Source: Methylicorpusculum oleiharenae (GTDB lineage: Bacteria; Pseudomonadota; Gammaproteobacteria; Methylococcales; Methylomonadaceae). From it: a DNA stretch of 64,000 nt. A program made the translations under genes and the position numbers. The DNA is taken from contig NZ_WUTY02000001.1 in the NCBI RefSeq assembly GCF_009828925.2, forward strand, positions 3,068,492 through 3,132,491, written 5' to 3'. This document shows, piece after piece, positions 46,901 through 55,066 of this stretch. The notes under the pieces are model-generated. The model did not search any database and had not been told where the DNA came from. It saw nothing but the letters and a program-made list of their open reading frames with translations. Each line of letters starts with the position of its first letter. Position 1 is the stretch's first letter.

Positions 46901-47172
46901 TGACGGAGCAATCTGCCAATCCTTTCGGTTTTGAAGAAACCTTGCCGGCCGATAGCGCGGCTTGCGCATTTTTGGGAACAACCTTGTTGGTCTTCATCAA
47001 CCCTGCGCGCCAGGACACCTTTGGTGATGATGCCGTTAGACCCTGCCGATATCAATTACATAGTCGCGACGGCAGCATGCAAACGGTGGAAGGCCGGGAT
47101 CTGAAGGGACAAACCGCTGAAGCGCTGCGTCTGGGGCAATTTCGCAGGGTCGATGTGACACTTGAGCGTTGA
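43993..47172 (+). CDS. GH94-like glycoside phosphorylase (cellobiose phosphorylase family, oligoglucan type)
   Basis: 1059 residues, no signal peptide, so cytoplasmic. The N-terminus ([52 protein letters not shown]) resembles the ~1100-residue GH94 relatives that include 1,2-beta-oligoglucan phosphorylases. An (alpha/alpha)6-type core carries [22 protein letters not shown]; Asp642 there lines up with the GH94 catalytic acid in WND-type motifs. Expected reaction: phosphorolysis of beta-glucan oligomers to glucose-1-phosphate. Start ATG 43993 is the first in frame after a stop. The GH30 gene converges on it 18 bases away. Exact linkage specificity is inference. Confidence 0.7.
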   Translation: [1059 protein letters not shown]

Positions 47173-47190
47173 ATACTTGATGAAAAGAGT

Positions 47191-48582
47191 TTAAACCGCG
47201 GGCCAGACATAAGTTGCCACCGACCTTGCCGGTAGCGAGGCGAAGGCATTTTTCCCTTTAAATTGAATGGTAAAAGAGAGCGGGTCCGCTCCGTCATTGA
47301 GTGCGATCAGGACGATTTGACCAGCGGGGGTAAGCAATGCCGTATTGGGCAAGGACGCCTGCGCATCGGAATAAATCCTCACCGAGCCGGGGCGAACAAA
47401 TTTTGATGCATGAGCAATGACATAATAGGCGACGTTGCGTGTAATCTCTTCGCCCAGAGTCAACGCACCGACACAGCGGGCTTCACCACCTGACGTATGG
47501 GGACCGCAAAAAGGATCGGAGGCCAGATTCCATTCCAGCACGATACGGCTCCAGTTATTCAGGGAACCGATCAGGACATTTTTAACATGCCACAGCAAAT
47601 CACCACCAAACTCGCCGTCAGATCCTACCCATTGCTCGGTGAAATACAGCTTCATTTCGGGATAGGCCTGATGCATCTCGGAGAGAACCGAAATATCCCC
47701 GCCATACAGATGCCAGGCCGATCCTGATAAATACCGGCGTGCATCGTCATCGGCAAAAACCGCCAATGGATACTCTTTTACATCGCAGTTGTGATCCCAG
47801 CAAAACAGTTCAACTTCGCCCAATCCAGCTTCCTGTAAAGCAGGCCCCAGATGGTTTTTGATGAAGTCGGCCTGTTCTAGGGCTTCCATGATCATGCTGG
47901 GTTCGTTTTTTTGATTCAGGGGTTCATTTTGCGGGGTAATGGCATGGAGGGTGATGCCTTTTTCCCGCATTGCTTGCAAGTATTTGACCAGATATGCGGC
48001 ATAAACCGCGTAGCAATCCGGTCTCAGTTTTCCGCCTGTGTAACGCGGGTTGGTCTTCATCCAGGTGGGTGCAGACCACGCCGTGACAATGATTCTGATA
48101 TCGGGGTTGATAGACAGAATGTCTTGCAACAACGGAATGACTTCTATGTCTCCCGCCTCTAAATCGAAATGGGCAAGATCAAAGTCGGATTGTCCATCCG
48201 GCATATCGTCATAGGAGAAACAGCATTCACTTAGATCCGATGCACCGATACTAAGGCGCAGAAAGCTAATGCCGATACCGTCGCCCGCAGGCAAAAACAA
48301 TTCCTCTAATAATGCGCGCTTGTCATCAAGCGGCAAGCGACTGATGAGCAAGGCGCTGCCCCCCGTCAAAGAAAATCCGAAGCCCTCAATAGCCTGATAC
48401 TGTTGACCGCTGTCAACCGTTATCACCGGGAGGCCGTTGGCATCTTCATTGACAAAATTCAGCCCCATAGCCTGTCTTTGAAACAAGCGGGTTTGATCAG
48501 CGCAGGTCAGCCAAACTGCTAAAGAAGGCGCATTCTCTGCATCAGTTAGAGAAAGATTATAGGGATTGTTTTTTTCTGCCAT
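47191..48582 (-). CDS. GH30-family glycoside hydrolase
   Basis: 463 residues, no signal peptide. Clan A TIM barrel with GH30 marks: YQAIEGFGFSLTGGSALLISRL near 62, FLRLSIGASDLS, VTAWSAPTWMKTN near 166, acid/base Glu220 in ITPQNEP, nucleophile Glu316 in LYFTEQW, and a C-terminal beta domain (KFVRPGSVRI, LIALNDGADPLSFTIQFKGK, LPARSVATYVW). Relatives cleave glucosylceramide or beta-glucosides/beta-1,6-glucans. Together with the convergent GH94-like enzyme it suggests intracellular beta-glucan turnover. Confidence 0.9.
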   Translation of the reverse strand: MAEKNNPYNLSLTDAENAPSLAVWLTCADQTRLFQRQAMGLNFVNEDANGLPVITVDSGQQYQAIEGFGFSLTGGSALLISRLPLDDKRALLEELFLPAGDGIGISFLRLSIGASDLSECCFSYDDMPDGQSDFDLAHFDLEAGDIEVIPLLQDILSINPDIRIIVTAWSAPTWMKTNPRYTGGKLRPDCYAVYAAYLVKYLQAMREKGITLHAITPQNEPLNQKNEPSMIMEALEQADFIKNHLGPALQEAGLGEVELFCWDHNCDVKEYPLAVFADDDARRYLSGSAWHLYGGDISVLSEMHQAYPEMKLYFTEQWVGSDGEFGGDLLWHVKNVLIGSLNNWSRIVLEWNLASDPFCGPHTSGGEARCVGALTLGEEITRNVAYYVIAHASKFVRPGSVRIYSDAQASLPNTALLTPAGQIVLIALNDGADPLSFTIQFKGKNAFASLPARSVATYVWPAV

Positions 48583-48894
48583 GCGAGTCTTTTTGTTAAG
48601 GGAAAAACCGGTTTAAAGGGAAGGGTGAATTTATGGCTTTGAATGTCTGTACGAAAAATAGAGTAGCTGTTATTGAATGGCTTTGTAATAAAATAGCAGC
48701 CACCTGCTAAGTAAACATGTGCTCTGACTATTTTATGGCTGTGTTTCGGTCTGAGCTTATTGGCTTTGGTACTGAATAGCGGCTGTTCGCTATTCAGTAC
48801 AGTTAGACAATCCGTCATGCCAAATTTATAGGTTTGCCTGTTGCGCTTAAACCCATAAATGCATTATTTAAATATCAATAAAAAATTAAATTAA

Positions 48895-49236
48895 ATGAGT
48901 AAACTACCCAATTGCTCTAAGTGTGGCTCTGAATACACTTACACTGATGGTACGATGTACATTTGCCCCGAATGCGCACACGAATGGCCTCAAGATGCGA
49001 ATGCCCAAGCTACGGATGAGGGGCGTGTTTTTAAGGACGCAAACGGTAATGTGCTGCAAGACGGTGATACCGTTACGGTTATTAAAGACCTTAAGGTTAA
49101 AGGTTCATCCCTGGTTGTCAAAGTAGGTACCAAGGTTAAAAATATCCGGCTGATCGAGGGTGATCATGACATTGATTGTAAAATTGACGGAATTGGGCCG
49201 ATGCAACTGAAAACAGAGTTTGTGAAAAAGGTTTAA
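48895..49236 (+). CDS. PhnA/YjdM-type zinc ribbon protein
   Basis: 113 residues. N-terminal zinc ribbon with CSKC (7-10) and CPEC (24-27 region), then [66 protein letters not shown], the PhnA/YjdM fold. Despite the old name phnA it is not phosphonoacetate hydrolase; function is unsettled. Convergent with the response regulator. The gap 48583-48894 upstream is AT-rich without a clear gene. Confidence 0.93.
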   Translation: MSKLPNCSKCGSEYTYTDGTMYICPECAHEWPQDANAQATDEGRVFKDANGNVLQDGDTVTVIKDLKVKGSSLVVKVGTKVKNIRLIEGDHDIDCKIDGIGPMQLKTEFVKKV

Positions 49237-49317
49237 TCACGTCGCGTTCGGAGCTGATGCCTATCAATAATCTCGTTCATCATGCTTCGAACGCCTGTAT
49301 GTTAAGTCATACAATCT

Positions 49318-50046
49318 TTAAGACGCGTCCATTTTGTAACCGTATCCTCGTACGGTCTGGAGAAGTTTTTGATCATGGCCGTCGTCTATTTTGCGCCGTA
49401 ATTGGCGTATATAGACATCCACGACGTTCGTTAACGGATCGGCGCTGTAGCCCCAAACCTGTTCCAGAATCCGGGTCCGGCTCAGCACCTTACCCGGCAT
49501 CCGCATGAAGCATTCCAGCAGGGCAAATTCTTTCGGCGTCAGTTCGATCACCACCCCGTCGCGTTTCACTTCGTGGGTTTCCTGGTTCAATACCAGATCA
49601 GCAATTTGCAATTCTTTGGCTTCCGGTTGGATTCCACCTCCGCGGCGGCGCAATAGCGCCTCGATTCTAGCGAGCAGTTCTTCAAAGGCGAAAGGTTTAG
49701 TCATATAGTCATCAGCGCCGGAACGAAGGCCTGACACTTTGTCCTGCACCGTGTCTCTGGCTGTCAACATCAGAATGGGGGTGTCGGTACCTTTGTTACG
49801 CAAGTGCTCGCAAACTTCCCGGCCATTCAGATCAGGTAAGCCCAGATCCAGGATGATCAACTGAAAATTACCTTCTGTACCCATGACCAGGGCGTCCTGC
49901 CCGCAATCGGCCACTTTAACGGTATAGCCTTCTGCCTTTAAGCCGCGCTGCACAAAATCGACAATCCGTTTATCGTCTTCAACCAGCAAGATATGCTTGT
50001 ATCCGCTATCCAAAGTTTTGCCGGAATTAAGATATCGCTCGTTCAT
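49318..50046 (-). CDS. OmpR/PhoB-family response regulator (QseB/PmrA-like)
   Basis: 242 residues. Receiver domain (about 16-130) with phospho-acceptor Asp in LIILDLGLPDLNG and switch Thr/Lys in ILMLTARD and DYMTKPFAF; then a winged helix (about 145-240: LNQETHEVKRDGVVIELTPKEFALLECFMRMPGKVLSRTRILEQVWG, VVDVYIRQLRRKIDDG, TVRGYGYKM). It overlaps the upstream kinase by 20 bases. A CTTAAT-N5-CTTAAT box at 54043, of the type bound by PmrA/QseB regulators, lies upstream of the operon and may be its own site. Confidence 0.95.
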   Translation of the reverse strand: MNERYLNSGKTLDSGYKHILLVEDDKRIVDFVQRGLKAEGYTVKVADCGQDALVMGTEGNFQLIILDLGLPDLNGREVCEHLRNKGTDTPILMLTARDTVQDKVSGLRSGADDYMTKPFAFEELLARIEALLRRRGGGIQPEAKELQIADLVLNQETHEVKRDGVVIELTPKEFALLECFMRMPGKVLSRTRILEQVWGYSADPLTNVVDVYIRQLRRKIDDGHDQKLLQTVRGYGYKMDAS

Positions 50047-51646
50047 TTGAAAATGTATCCTGTTCTATCGAAACCAGTGGAAGTGAAACTGTAAATAGCG
50101 AGCCTGAATTTTCGGTGCTGGACACGCTGATGTGCCCGCCGTGTGCTTTTAAAATCGATCTGGCCATGGGCAAGCCCAGCCCGGAGCCGTCATCTCTTGA
50201 TTTGAGGGCATTTTTGCTGCGGAATTTGCGGTCGAAAATACGCTCCAAATCTTCTGCCGGTATACCAATTCCCTGATCGCTAAGGCTGAAGTTGGCTTCG
50301 TTTTCGTCTGCCCATAGAGTAACCTGAATGTGTCCGCCGGGTTTCGAATATTGGCAGGCATTATCGCCCAGAATAAACAGCACCTGTCTGAGCCGTTGTT
50401 TGTCGCCTCTAACCCAGAGCGGTTCATCCGGCGTTGTTAGCGATACGGTAATCGAATTTTCCTGGGCCATTACCTGAAAATCTTCAACAGTACTTGTTAT
50501 CAATTCAGTCAGATTCAGGTAATCCCACTCAAATTGCAGGTTGGCGGTATCGGCGCGGGCAAGAAACAGCAAGTCATTGACATATTTACCCAGTTGCATG
50601 GCCAGCTCAACGATACGTTGCAACGCATCCTTATAATCATCGGCATCGCGTTCGTGCCCCCGCAGAGTCACTTCGGCCTCTCCACGAATCACAGTAATCG
50701 GGGTGCGCAGTTCATGGCTGATGTCGGCTAAAAGCTCACGCCGGGCAATGTCCATATGCTTTAATTCTTCATTCAATTGATGCAATTCAAAGGTTCGCTC
50801 AGCCACCTTTTTTTCCAGCAGGGCGCGGCCCTCGCGCAGTTTTTGTTGCTGCAGTCCAAATTCCTGTGCCATTTGGTTAAAGTGAGCGGCAAGAAAAGAA
50901 AATTCATCATTCGAATCCAGATTAATACGGTAAACCAGATTGCCGGCGGCTATCTCGTCGGTTCCTTTCATCAAGGCTTCTATGGGTTTCTTGACCCCGC
51001 GTAGCAACAACACGCCTGAAGTGAGACTGAATAGAGCGGCGAGCGATGAAACCGCAATGGCTATCCAATGCGATTTTGCCACCAAAGCCTCCAGTTCCTG
51101 CTTGGCTTTTGCGGCTCTTTCTCGTTCAGCGTTAATGGCGGCATCAATCAGCGGCTGGAATTTTCCGTCTATTTCTTCTTCGGAGAATTTCGACAGCATT
51201 TGCAGCGCGAGCTCATGATTACCTTCTTGATGGATGCGTTCGACTTCGTCGAACTGGTATTCGCTGGTTTCCAGAAAAGCGGTGAACCGCGCCACTCTTT
51301 CCAGTTCGGCCGATTTATCAAGCCATGTGTCACCTATGTTACCCGCAGATGGTGTGTTTACAACAACCGTTCTCAATTCATCCATGGCATCGTAGAGGCG
51401 ATCTTTGGACCGTTCCAAACCGGCTTCGGCTATGGGGCTGTCTATAATCAGCCGGTCCATGCGATGTTTGAAATAACGATAAGCTTCCAGCGACAAACGT
51501 TCATAGTGGTCGAACGTGTCGTAGGCACTTTGGCTGCGCTGAAAATACAGGGCAACCTGATTGGAACCCCAGTAAAGCGTAACGCCTAGCATTAAAACAA
51601 AGCTGAAGGAAAAAACGATGACTATTGCCAGCCGAAAGCGAAACAT
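50027..51646 (-). CDS. Membrane sensor histidine kinase with intact phospho-acceptor
   Basis: 539 residues. Two membrane helices (about 7-28 and 192-215) around a helical periplasmic sensor, HAMP (about 215-270), HisKA with LLADISHELRTPITVI, and HATPase (NACQYSKPGGHIQ, DQGIGIPAEDLERIFD, GSGLGLPMARSILKAHGGHI). Cognate of the overlapping response regulator. It is the second kinase-type gene of the operon and, unlike the one at 52266-53732, keeps the acceptor His. Confidence 0.95.
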   Translation of the reverse strand: MFRFRLAIVIVFSFSFVLMLGVTLYWGSNQVALYFQRSQSAYDTFDHYERLSLEAYRYFKHRMDRLIIDSPIAEAGLERSKDRLYDAMDELRTVVVNTPSAGNIGDTWLDKSAELERVARFTAFLETSEYQFDEVERIHQEGNHELALQMLSKFSEEEIDGKFQPLIDAAINAERERAAKAKQELEALVAKSHWIAIAVSSLAALFSLTSGVLLLRGVKKPIEALMKGTDEIAAGNLVYRINLDSNDEFSFLAAHFNQMAQEFGLQQQKLREGRALLEKKVAERTFELHQLNEELKHMDIARRELLADISHELRTPITVIRGEAEVTLRGHERDADDYKDALQRIVELAMQLGKYVNDLLFLARADTANLQFEWDYLNLTELITSTVEDFQVMAQENSITVSLTTPDEPLWVRGDKQRLRQVLFILGDNACQYSKPGGHIQVTLWADENEANFSLSDQGIGIPAEDLERIFDRKFRSKNALKSRDDGSGLGLPMARSILKAHGGHISVSSTENSGSLFTVSLPLVSIEQDTFSNERAIS

Positions 51647-51649
51647 AGG

Positions 51650-52243
51650 CTATTGAATTCCGTCGCCACTTTCATCCAATTGCTTTTCCATGGACCTGAT
51701 GGCTTCCAGCTTTTCACGCAGCAGACGATTTTCATCCTGATTGATAGGCTTTGTTTCCTTGGCGTTTTTCGATTGGCTCACCGATTTAGCTCTATTGGAA
51801 TTGCGCTCAACACGGTTGCGTTTTTCAGGGGTATTCTCCATGCGTTTTAACGCTTCTGTATTAATGGAAACCAACCTTTGCAATCGAGTGTCGGACAGGT
51901 AATCCGCAGGGATAGACCTTATTCCTTCCAGAATACCGGGAATCGAGCCGCAGCTGTCGGAAAGCAGTCGGCCAACCATAAGATGCAATTGAATGCCGGC
52001 GTCCTGTGAACTTTTTTGACGCATCAGTAACGATTTACACAGTTCAGCGCGTGATGCGGCCGGCACATTGGCCATGTTTGCACCAAAACTTAGCAGTTCA
52101 TCTACGTCTATCTGAGTGTAAGGGTCATTATTGAAATGGGTTGGAAACCTGTTCTGCCAATAGCTGGAATGGGTTTGTGTGCAACCAGACATCAAGGCCA
52201 GAGTAAACATCAGGCCTATGCGTTGTAGGGTAATTAAAGACAT
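51650..52243 (-). CDS. QseG-like outer-membrane lipoprotein
   Basis: 197 residues from ATG 52243; the open frame continues upstream only as a shadow of the kinase gene. A signal with lipobox LMSGC, then a helical region (NVPAASRAELCKSLLMRQKSSQDAGIQLHLMVGRLLSDSCG) and a charged C-terminal coiled coil (DENRLLREKLEAIRSMEKQLDES). Position between two kinase genes matches qseG in glrK-qseG-glrR operons of enterics, where the lipoprotein activates the kinase. Similarity is mostly positional and in layout. Confidence 0.75.
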   Translation of the reverse strand: MSLITLQRIGLMFTLALMSGCTQTHSSYWQNRFPTHFNNDPYTQIDVDELLSFGANMANVPAASRAELCKSLLMRQKSSQDAGIQLHLMVGRLLSDSCGSIPGILEGIRSIPADYLSDTRLQRLVSINTEALKRMENTPEKRNRVERNSNRAKSVSQSKNAKETKPINQDENRLLREKLEAIRSMEKQLDESGDGIQ

Positions 52244-52265
52244 AGTAAAGAAATTTCCATAATCA

Positions 52266-53732
52266 TCAGACTTCTTCGGTAAGCGGTATTTGAACCCTGA
52301 AACGGGCACCGTGCTGGTCTTGCCGTGAATCGATAATATCAACTTTGCCCTGGTGGTTGGCAACATATTCTCTGACGATAGCCAAACCCAGTCCTGATCC
52401 TTCTGCACCGTCAGTGTTTTCAGCGGTTTTGCCGCGGTAAAAAGGTTCAAAGACATGCTCGCGTTCGTCAGGGTCAATCCCCGGTCCTTCATCTTCAATT
52501 TCCAATTCCATCTGTGTTCCCGAGTCCCGAAGCATAATGCGTATTTCGCTGTTCGCGGGTGAATGCTTGACCGCATTGGCAAGCAACTGTTCAATAATGC
52601 TGCGCAATTGCTCGTTAATTCCTGAAATCCGGACCGGTCTGACCAGTTTTTTCAGGCTGATTGATTTAGCATCCAGATCGGTTTGAAATTGATCGATCAC
52701 CGACTCAAGCAGATCTTTCATGTTAATGTGTTCTTTAAGTTTCTTAGCCGGTTGGGAATTGATCTGACTGTATCGGATCAACTCTTCAGATACTGATTTA
52801 AGCTTGTCAATATTGGCGCACAGGTTTTTTGCAATGTCTTGACGCGGTTCTAGGGGTTCCTGTTCGGCTTCGTTTGCAACCCGTTGTGCGCTTTCCCTGA
52901 TATGTTCCAGCGGCAACTCTATCTCTCTGGCGACATTGTGCATGAATTGCTGTTTTGAAACCTCCAGCGTCATTAAATGTGTTCTCAACCATTCAAGCCT
53001 ATCGCCCAAATAGCGAAGATCGGCCGGGCCTGTCACTGCTATCGGTTCGGCGAGGTCGCCGGAACCCAGACGGCGAATCGATGCATCCAACTGCCGCATT
53101 GAACGTGAAAGTGTAATCAATAAGGCCACTATGAAGACAAACGAGATGATCAACAGGAAGGTTCCTTTAACCAGCAATCCTTGCTCCAAGGATTCCGACT
53201 GTCTGCGTAATTCATTAAATTCATGCTCAACATGCTGCTCGAATTGACGGGAAAGATTATTGGAGGATTCTCGCAATCCCTGAAAGGCTTTATCGATGGG
53301 CATAGTGATGGCGGTATTATCCGTGGAGCCAATAATTTGCTGGTAAATCAGGTTTTCCTTTTCCGATAACTCATTGACCAGCAGAGCAATTTTATTATCG
53401 ACATGAAGTTTTAATAATTCATCCAAGGCCTGTTTAAATGCGCCTCTGACCGACTCATATGATTGCCGTTCATAGGGTTGACGTAGCGCGGGATCTGACA
53501 GCAAAACAAAAAGCCTCGCTTTGCGCTCGATATCGGAAGCCTTTTGTAAAACCTGACGAATCGTTTTGGTTTGTTCGAAGACCTGATAGTTCAGGGTTCT
53601 GCCTAATCCGGCCGTTTCCCGCATCGCAAAAGAGGCATACATTACGCCTAAAAAATGCGGCATTACGGCAATCACAAAGCCCAGGATAATGAGTGATTTT
53701 AACGATAATAAACGGGTGAAATAAAGACGCAT
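52266..53732 (-). CDS. GlrK/QseE-like sensor kinase homologue lacking the phospho-accepting His
   Basis: 488 residues from ATG 53732 (in-frame ATGs at 53762 and 53819 are alternatives). Two membrane helices around a helical sensor, HAMP (RSMRQLDASIRRLGSGDLAEP), then FMHNVAREIELPLEHIRE where kinases have VSHELKTPL: the acceptor His is Arg (codon AGA, 52926-52928). The ATPase domain keeps N, G1 and G2 boxes (LLANAVKHSP, DEGPGIDP, GSGLGLAIVREY). It may bind ATP but cannot autophosphorylate at the usual site. First gene of a four-gene operon; possibly a pseudokinase that tunes the intact kinase. Confidence 0.88.
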   Translation of the reverse strand: MRLYFTRLLSLKSLIILGFVIAVMPHFLGVMYASFAMRETAGLGRTLNYQVFEQTKTIRQVLQKASDIERKARLFVLLSDPALRQPYERQSYESVRGAFKQALDELLKLHVDNKIALLVNELSEKENLIYQQIIGSTDNTAITMPIDKAFQGLRESSNNLSRQFEQHVEHEFNELRRQSESLEQGLLVKGTFLLIISFVFIVALLITLSRSMRQLDASIRRLGSGDLAEPIAVTGPADLRYLGDRLEWLRTHLMTLEVSKQQFMHNVAREIELPLEHIRESAQRVANEAEQEPLEPRQDIAKNLCANIDKLKSVSEELIRYSQINSQPAKKLKEHINMKDLLESVIDQFQTDLDAKSISLKKLVRPVRISGINEQLRSIIEQLLANAVKHSPANSEIRIMLRDSGTQMELEIEDEGPGIDPDEREHVFEPFYRGKTAENTDGAEGSGLGLAIVREYVANHQGKVDIIDSRQDQHGARFRVQIPLTEEV

Positions 53733-54042
53733 GGAGGGGTTTGTGATTCCTCTCCAAGGCATCAAAAGATCAGTGTTTCTGAACAAATTCAGAAAAAAGG
53801 CAGACTTGTGTCCTTTCATTGATTTTCAGTTTGGATAGGAAAATGAAGGGCGGGTTAAATAAATCAAAACAAATTTTTAACAACTTACACCGGGAGACCA
53901 AAAAAGCAAAAATTCGCAAGTAACTCGGAATAGTACACTAAGGAACGCGATTCTTATAACTTCAACAACCGGCTTGTCTTCAGGAAAGATGATATCCCTG
54001 TTTCGACCTTTCAAGACAGTCTTCAAAGAAGATTAACTCGAT

Positions 54043-54059
54043 CTTAATTTAATCTTAAT
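54043..54059. promoter_or_regulatory. PmrA/QseB-type binding box
   Basis: CTTAAT, five bases, CTTAAT: a direct repeat with 11-base period, the recognition pattern of PmrA/QseB response regulators. It lies between the divergent signalling operon and the exported beta-repeat gene. Apart from this, 53820-54218 shows no gene. Confidence 0.55.
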
Positions 54060-54218
54060 CAAACTACCCGGCTTATATTCATTTTGCTTCGGTAGATTAA
54101 TCCCAACCGCAACGACATGAGAGGCAAGTTGATTGCGGTGATAGTAGGGCCGAGACTATGCATTCATTACATAGCCACGGTTTTATACCAAATTAACGAT
54201 AAATAGCTGAGGTGGTTT

Positions 54219-54785
54219 ATGAAATCTAAAAATACCAAAATTAATTGCATTATGGCCGGTTTTTCAATGATTCTTTTGGGCGCATCAACGGTATATGCTG
54301 ATGAAACCGTATGCCGGGGTTCATTGGGCCGTGTTACTGTTGATAACCTCCGTGTTCCTGATAATGCGACATGTATCCTGACCAGCACGCGCGTACTGGG
54401 TACAGTGAAAGTCGAATCTAATGCCAAGTTGACGGCTCGTAAAGTGATGGTTGTCGGTAATATCCAGGGTGAAAATGCCTATCAGGTCAATGTATTTGAA
54501 GGATCGCGAGTGGGTGGTTCTGTACAGATTAAACAAGGTGGCGGAGCCAATGTCAGCGATAGTTTTATCGATGGTGACATTCAATATGATGAAAACAACA
54601 ACCCGCTGAAAGTATTGCGAAATGATGTAGGCGGCAGTGTACAGGTTGTCAAAAATTTCGGTGGGGCAGAAATTCGTAATAATGTCATTGACGGCAATCT
54701 TCAATGTAAGGAAAACAATCCCGCACCTACAGGGGGAAGAAATGTGGTCGGAGGTAATAAGGAAGATCAGTGCCGGAGGCTTTAA
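54219..54785 (+). CDS. Exported repetitive beta-structure protein, function unknown
   Basis: 188 residues with a signal peptide (cleavage near VYA|DE). The mature part has short repeating turns typical of a parallel beta-helix: LGRVTVDNLRVPDNATC, LGTVKVESNAKLTARKVMVVGNIQGENAYQVNVFEGSRVGGSVQIKQGGGANVSDSFIDGDIQYDEN, VGGSVQVVKNFGGAEIRNNVIDGNLQC. Three to four cysteines could form disulfides. The PmrA-type box 160 bases upstream suggests control by the divergent two-component system. I do not recognise a family name. Confidence 0.75.
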   Translation: MKSKNTKINCIMAGFSMILLGASTVYADETVCRGSLGRVTVDNLRVPDNATCILTSTRVLGTVKVESNAKLTARKVMVVGNIQGENAYQVNVFEGSRVGGSVQIKQGGGANVSDSFIDGDIQYDENNNPLKVLRNDVGGSVQVVKNFGGAEIRNNVIDGNLQCKENNPAPTGGRNVVGGNKEDQCRRL

Positions 54786-54840
54786 TTCCATCATCTGAGG
54801 ATCTGCTTTTTAGTTGAGTAAACGTATAAAAATGATTTGA

Positions 54841-54967
54841 TCCACGAAAAACGCTAAAGCACGAAAATATTTATCGAATCACCCTGTTGTGTCGTAACAC
54901 CAAGAGCGGTAAATGGCGGTACATTGCTTCCAGTTAATTATTGAGTGTCTTTAGTATTTTTCGTGGA
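54841..54967. mobile_element. MITE-like element with 19-base terminal inverted repeats
   Basis: TCCACGAAAAACGCTAAAG (54841-54859) and CTTTAGTATTTTTCGTGGA (54949-54967) match as an inverted repeat at 17 of 19 positions and bound 127 bases without coding capacity. No clear target duplication was seen. Confidence 0.45.
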
Positions 54968-55066
54968 CTAACAGCAGTTGAGTTTAAAACGATGAGTGAT
55001 AATCCTTTGCGCTGGATCGTCAGAAGTCCTATTCCAAAATAAAAACAGCAAACGAACTCTTTGACC

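Noticed and set aside
48546-48818. 90-codon minus-strand frame overlapping the GH30 start.
   Set aside because: Out of frame with GH30, no motif, AT-rich intergenic composition.
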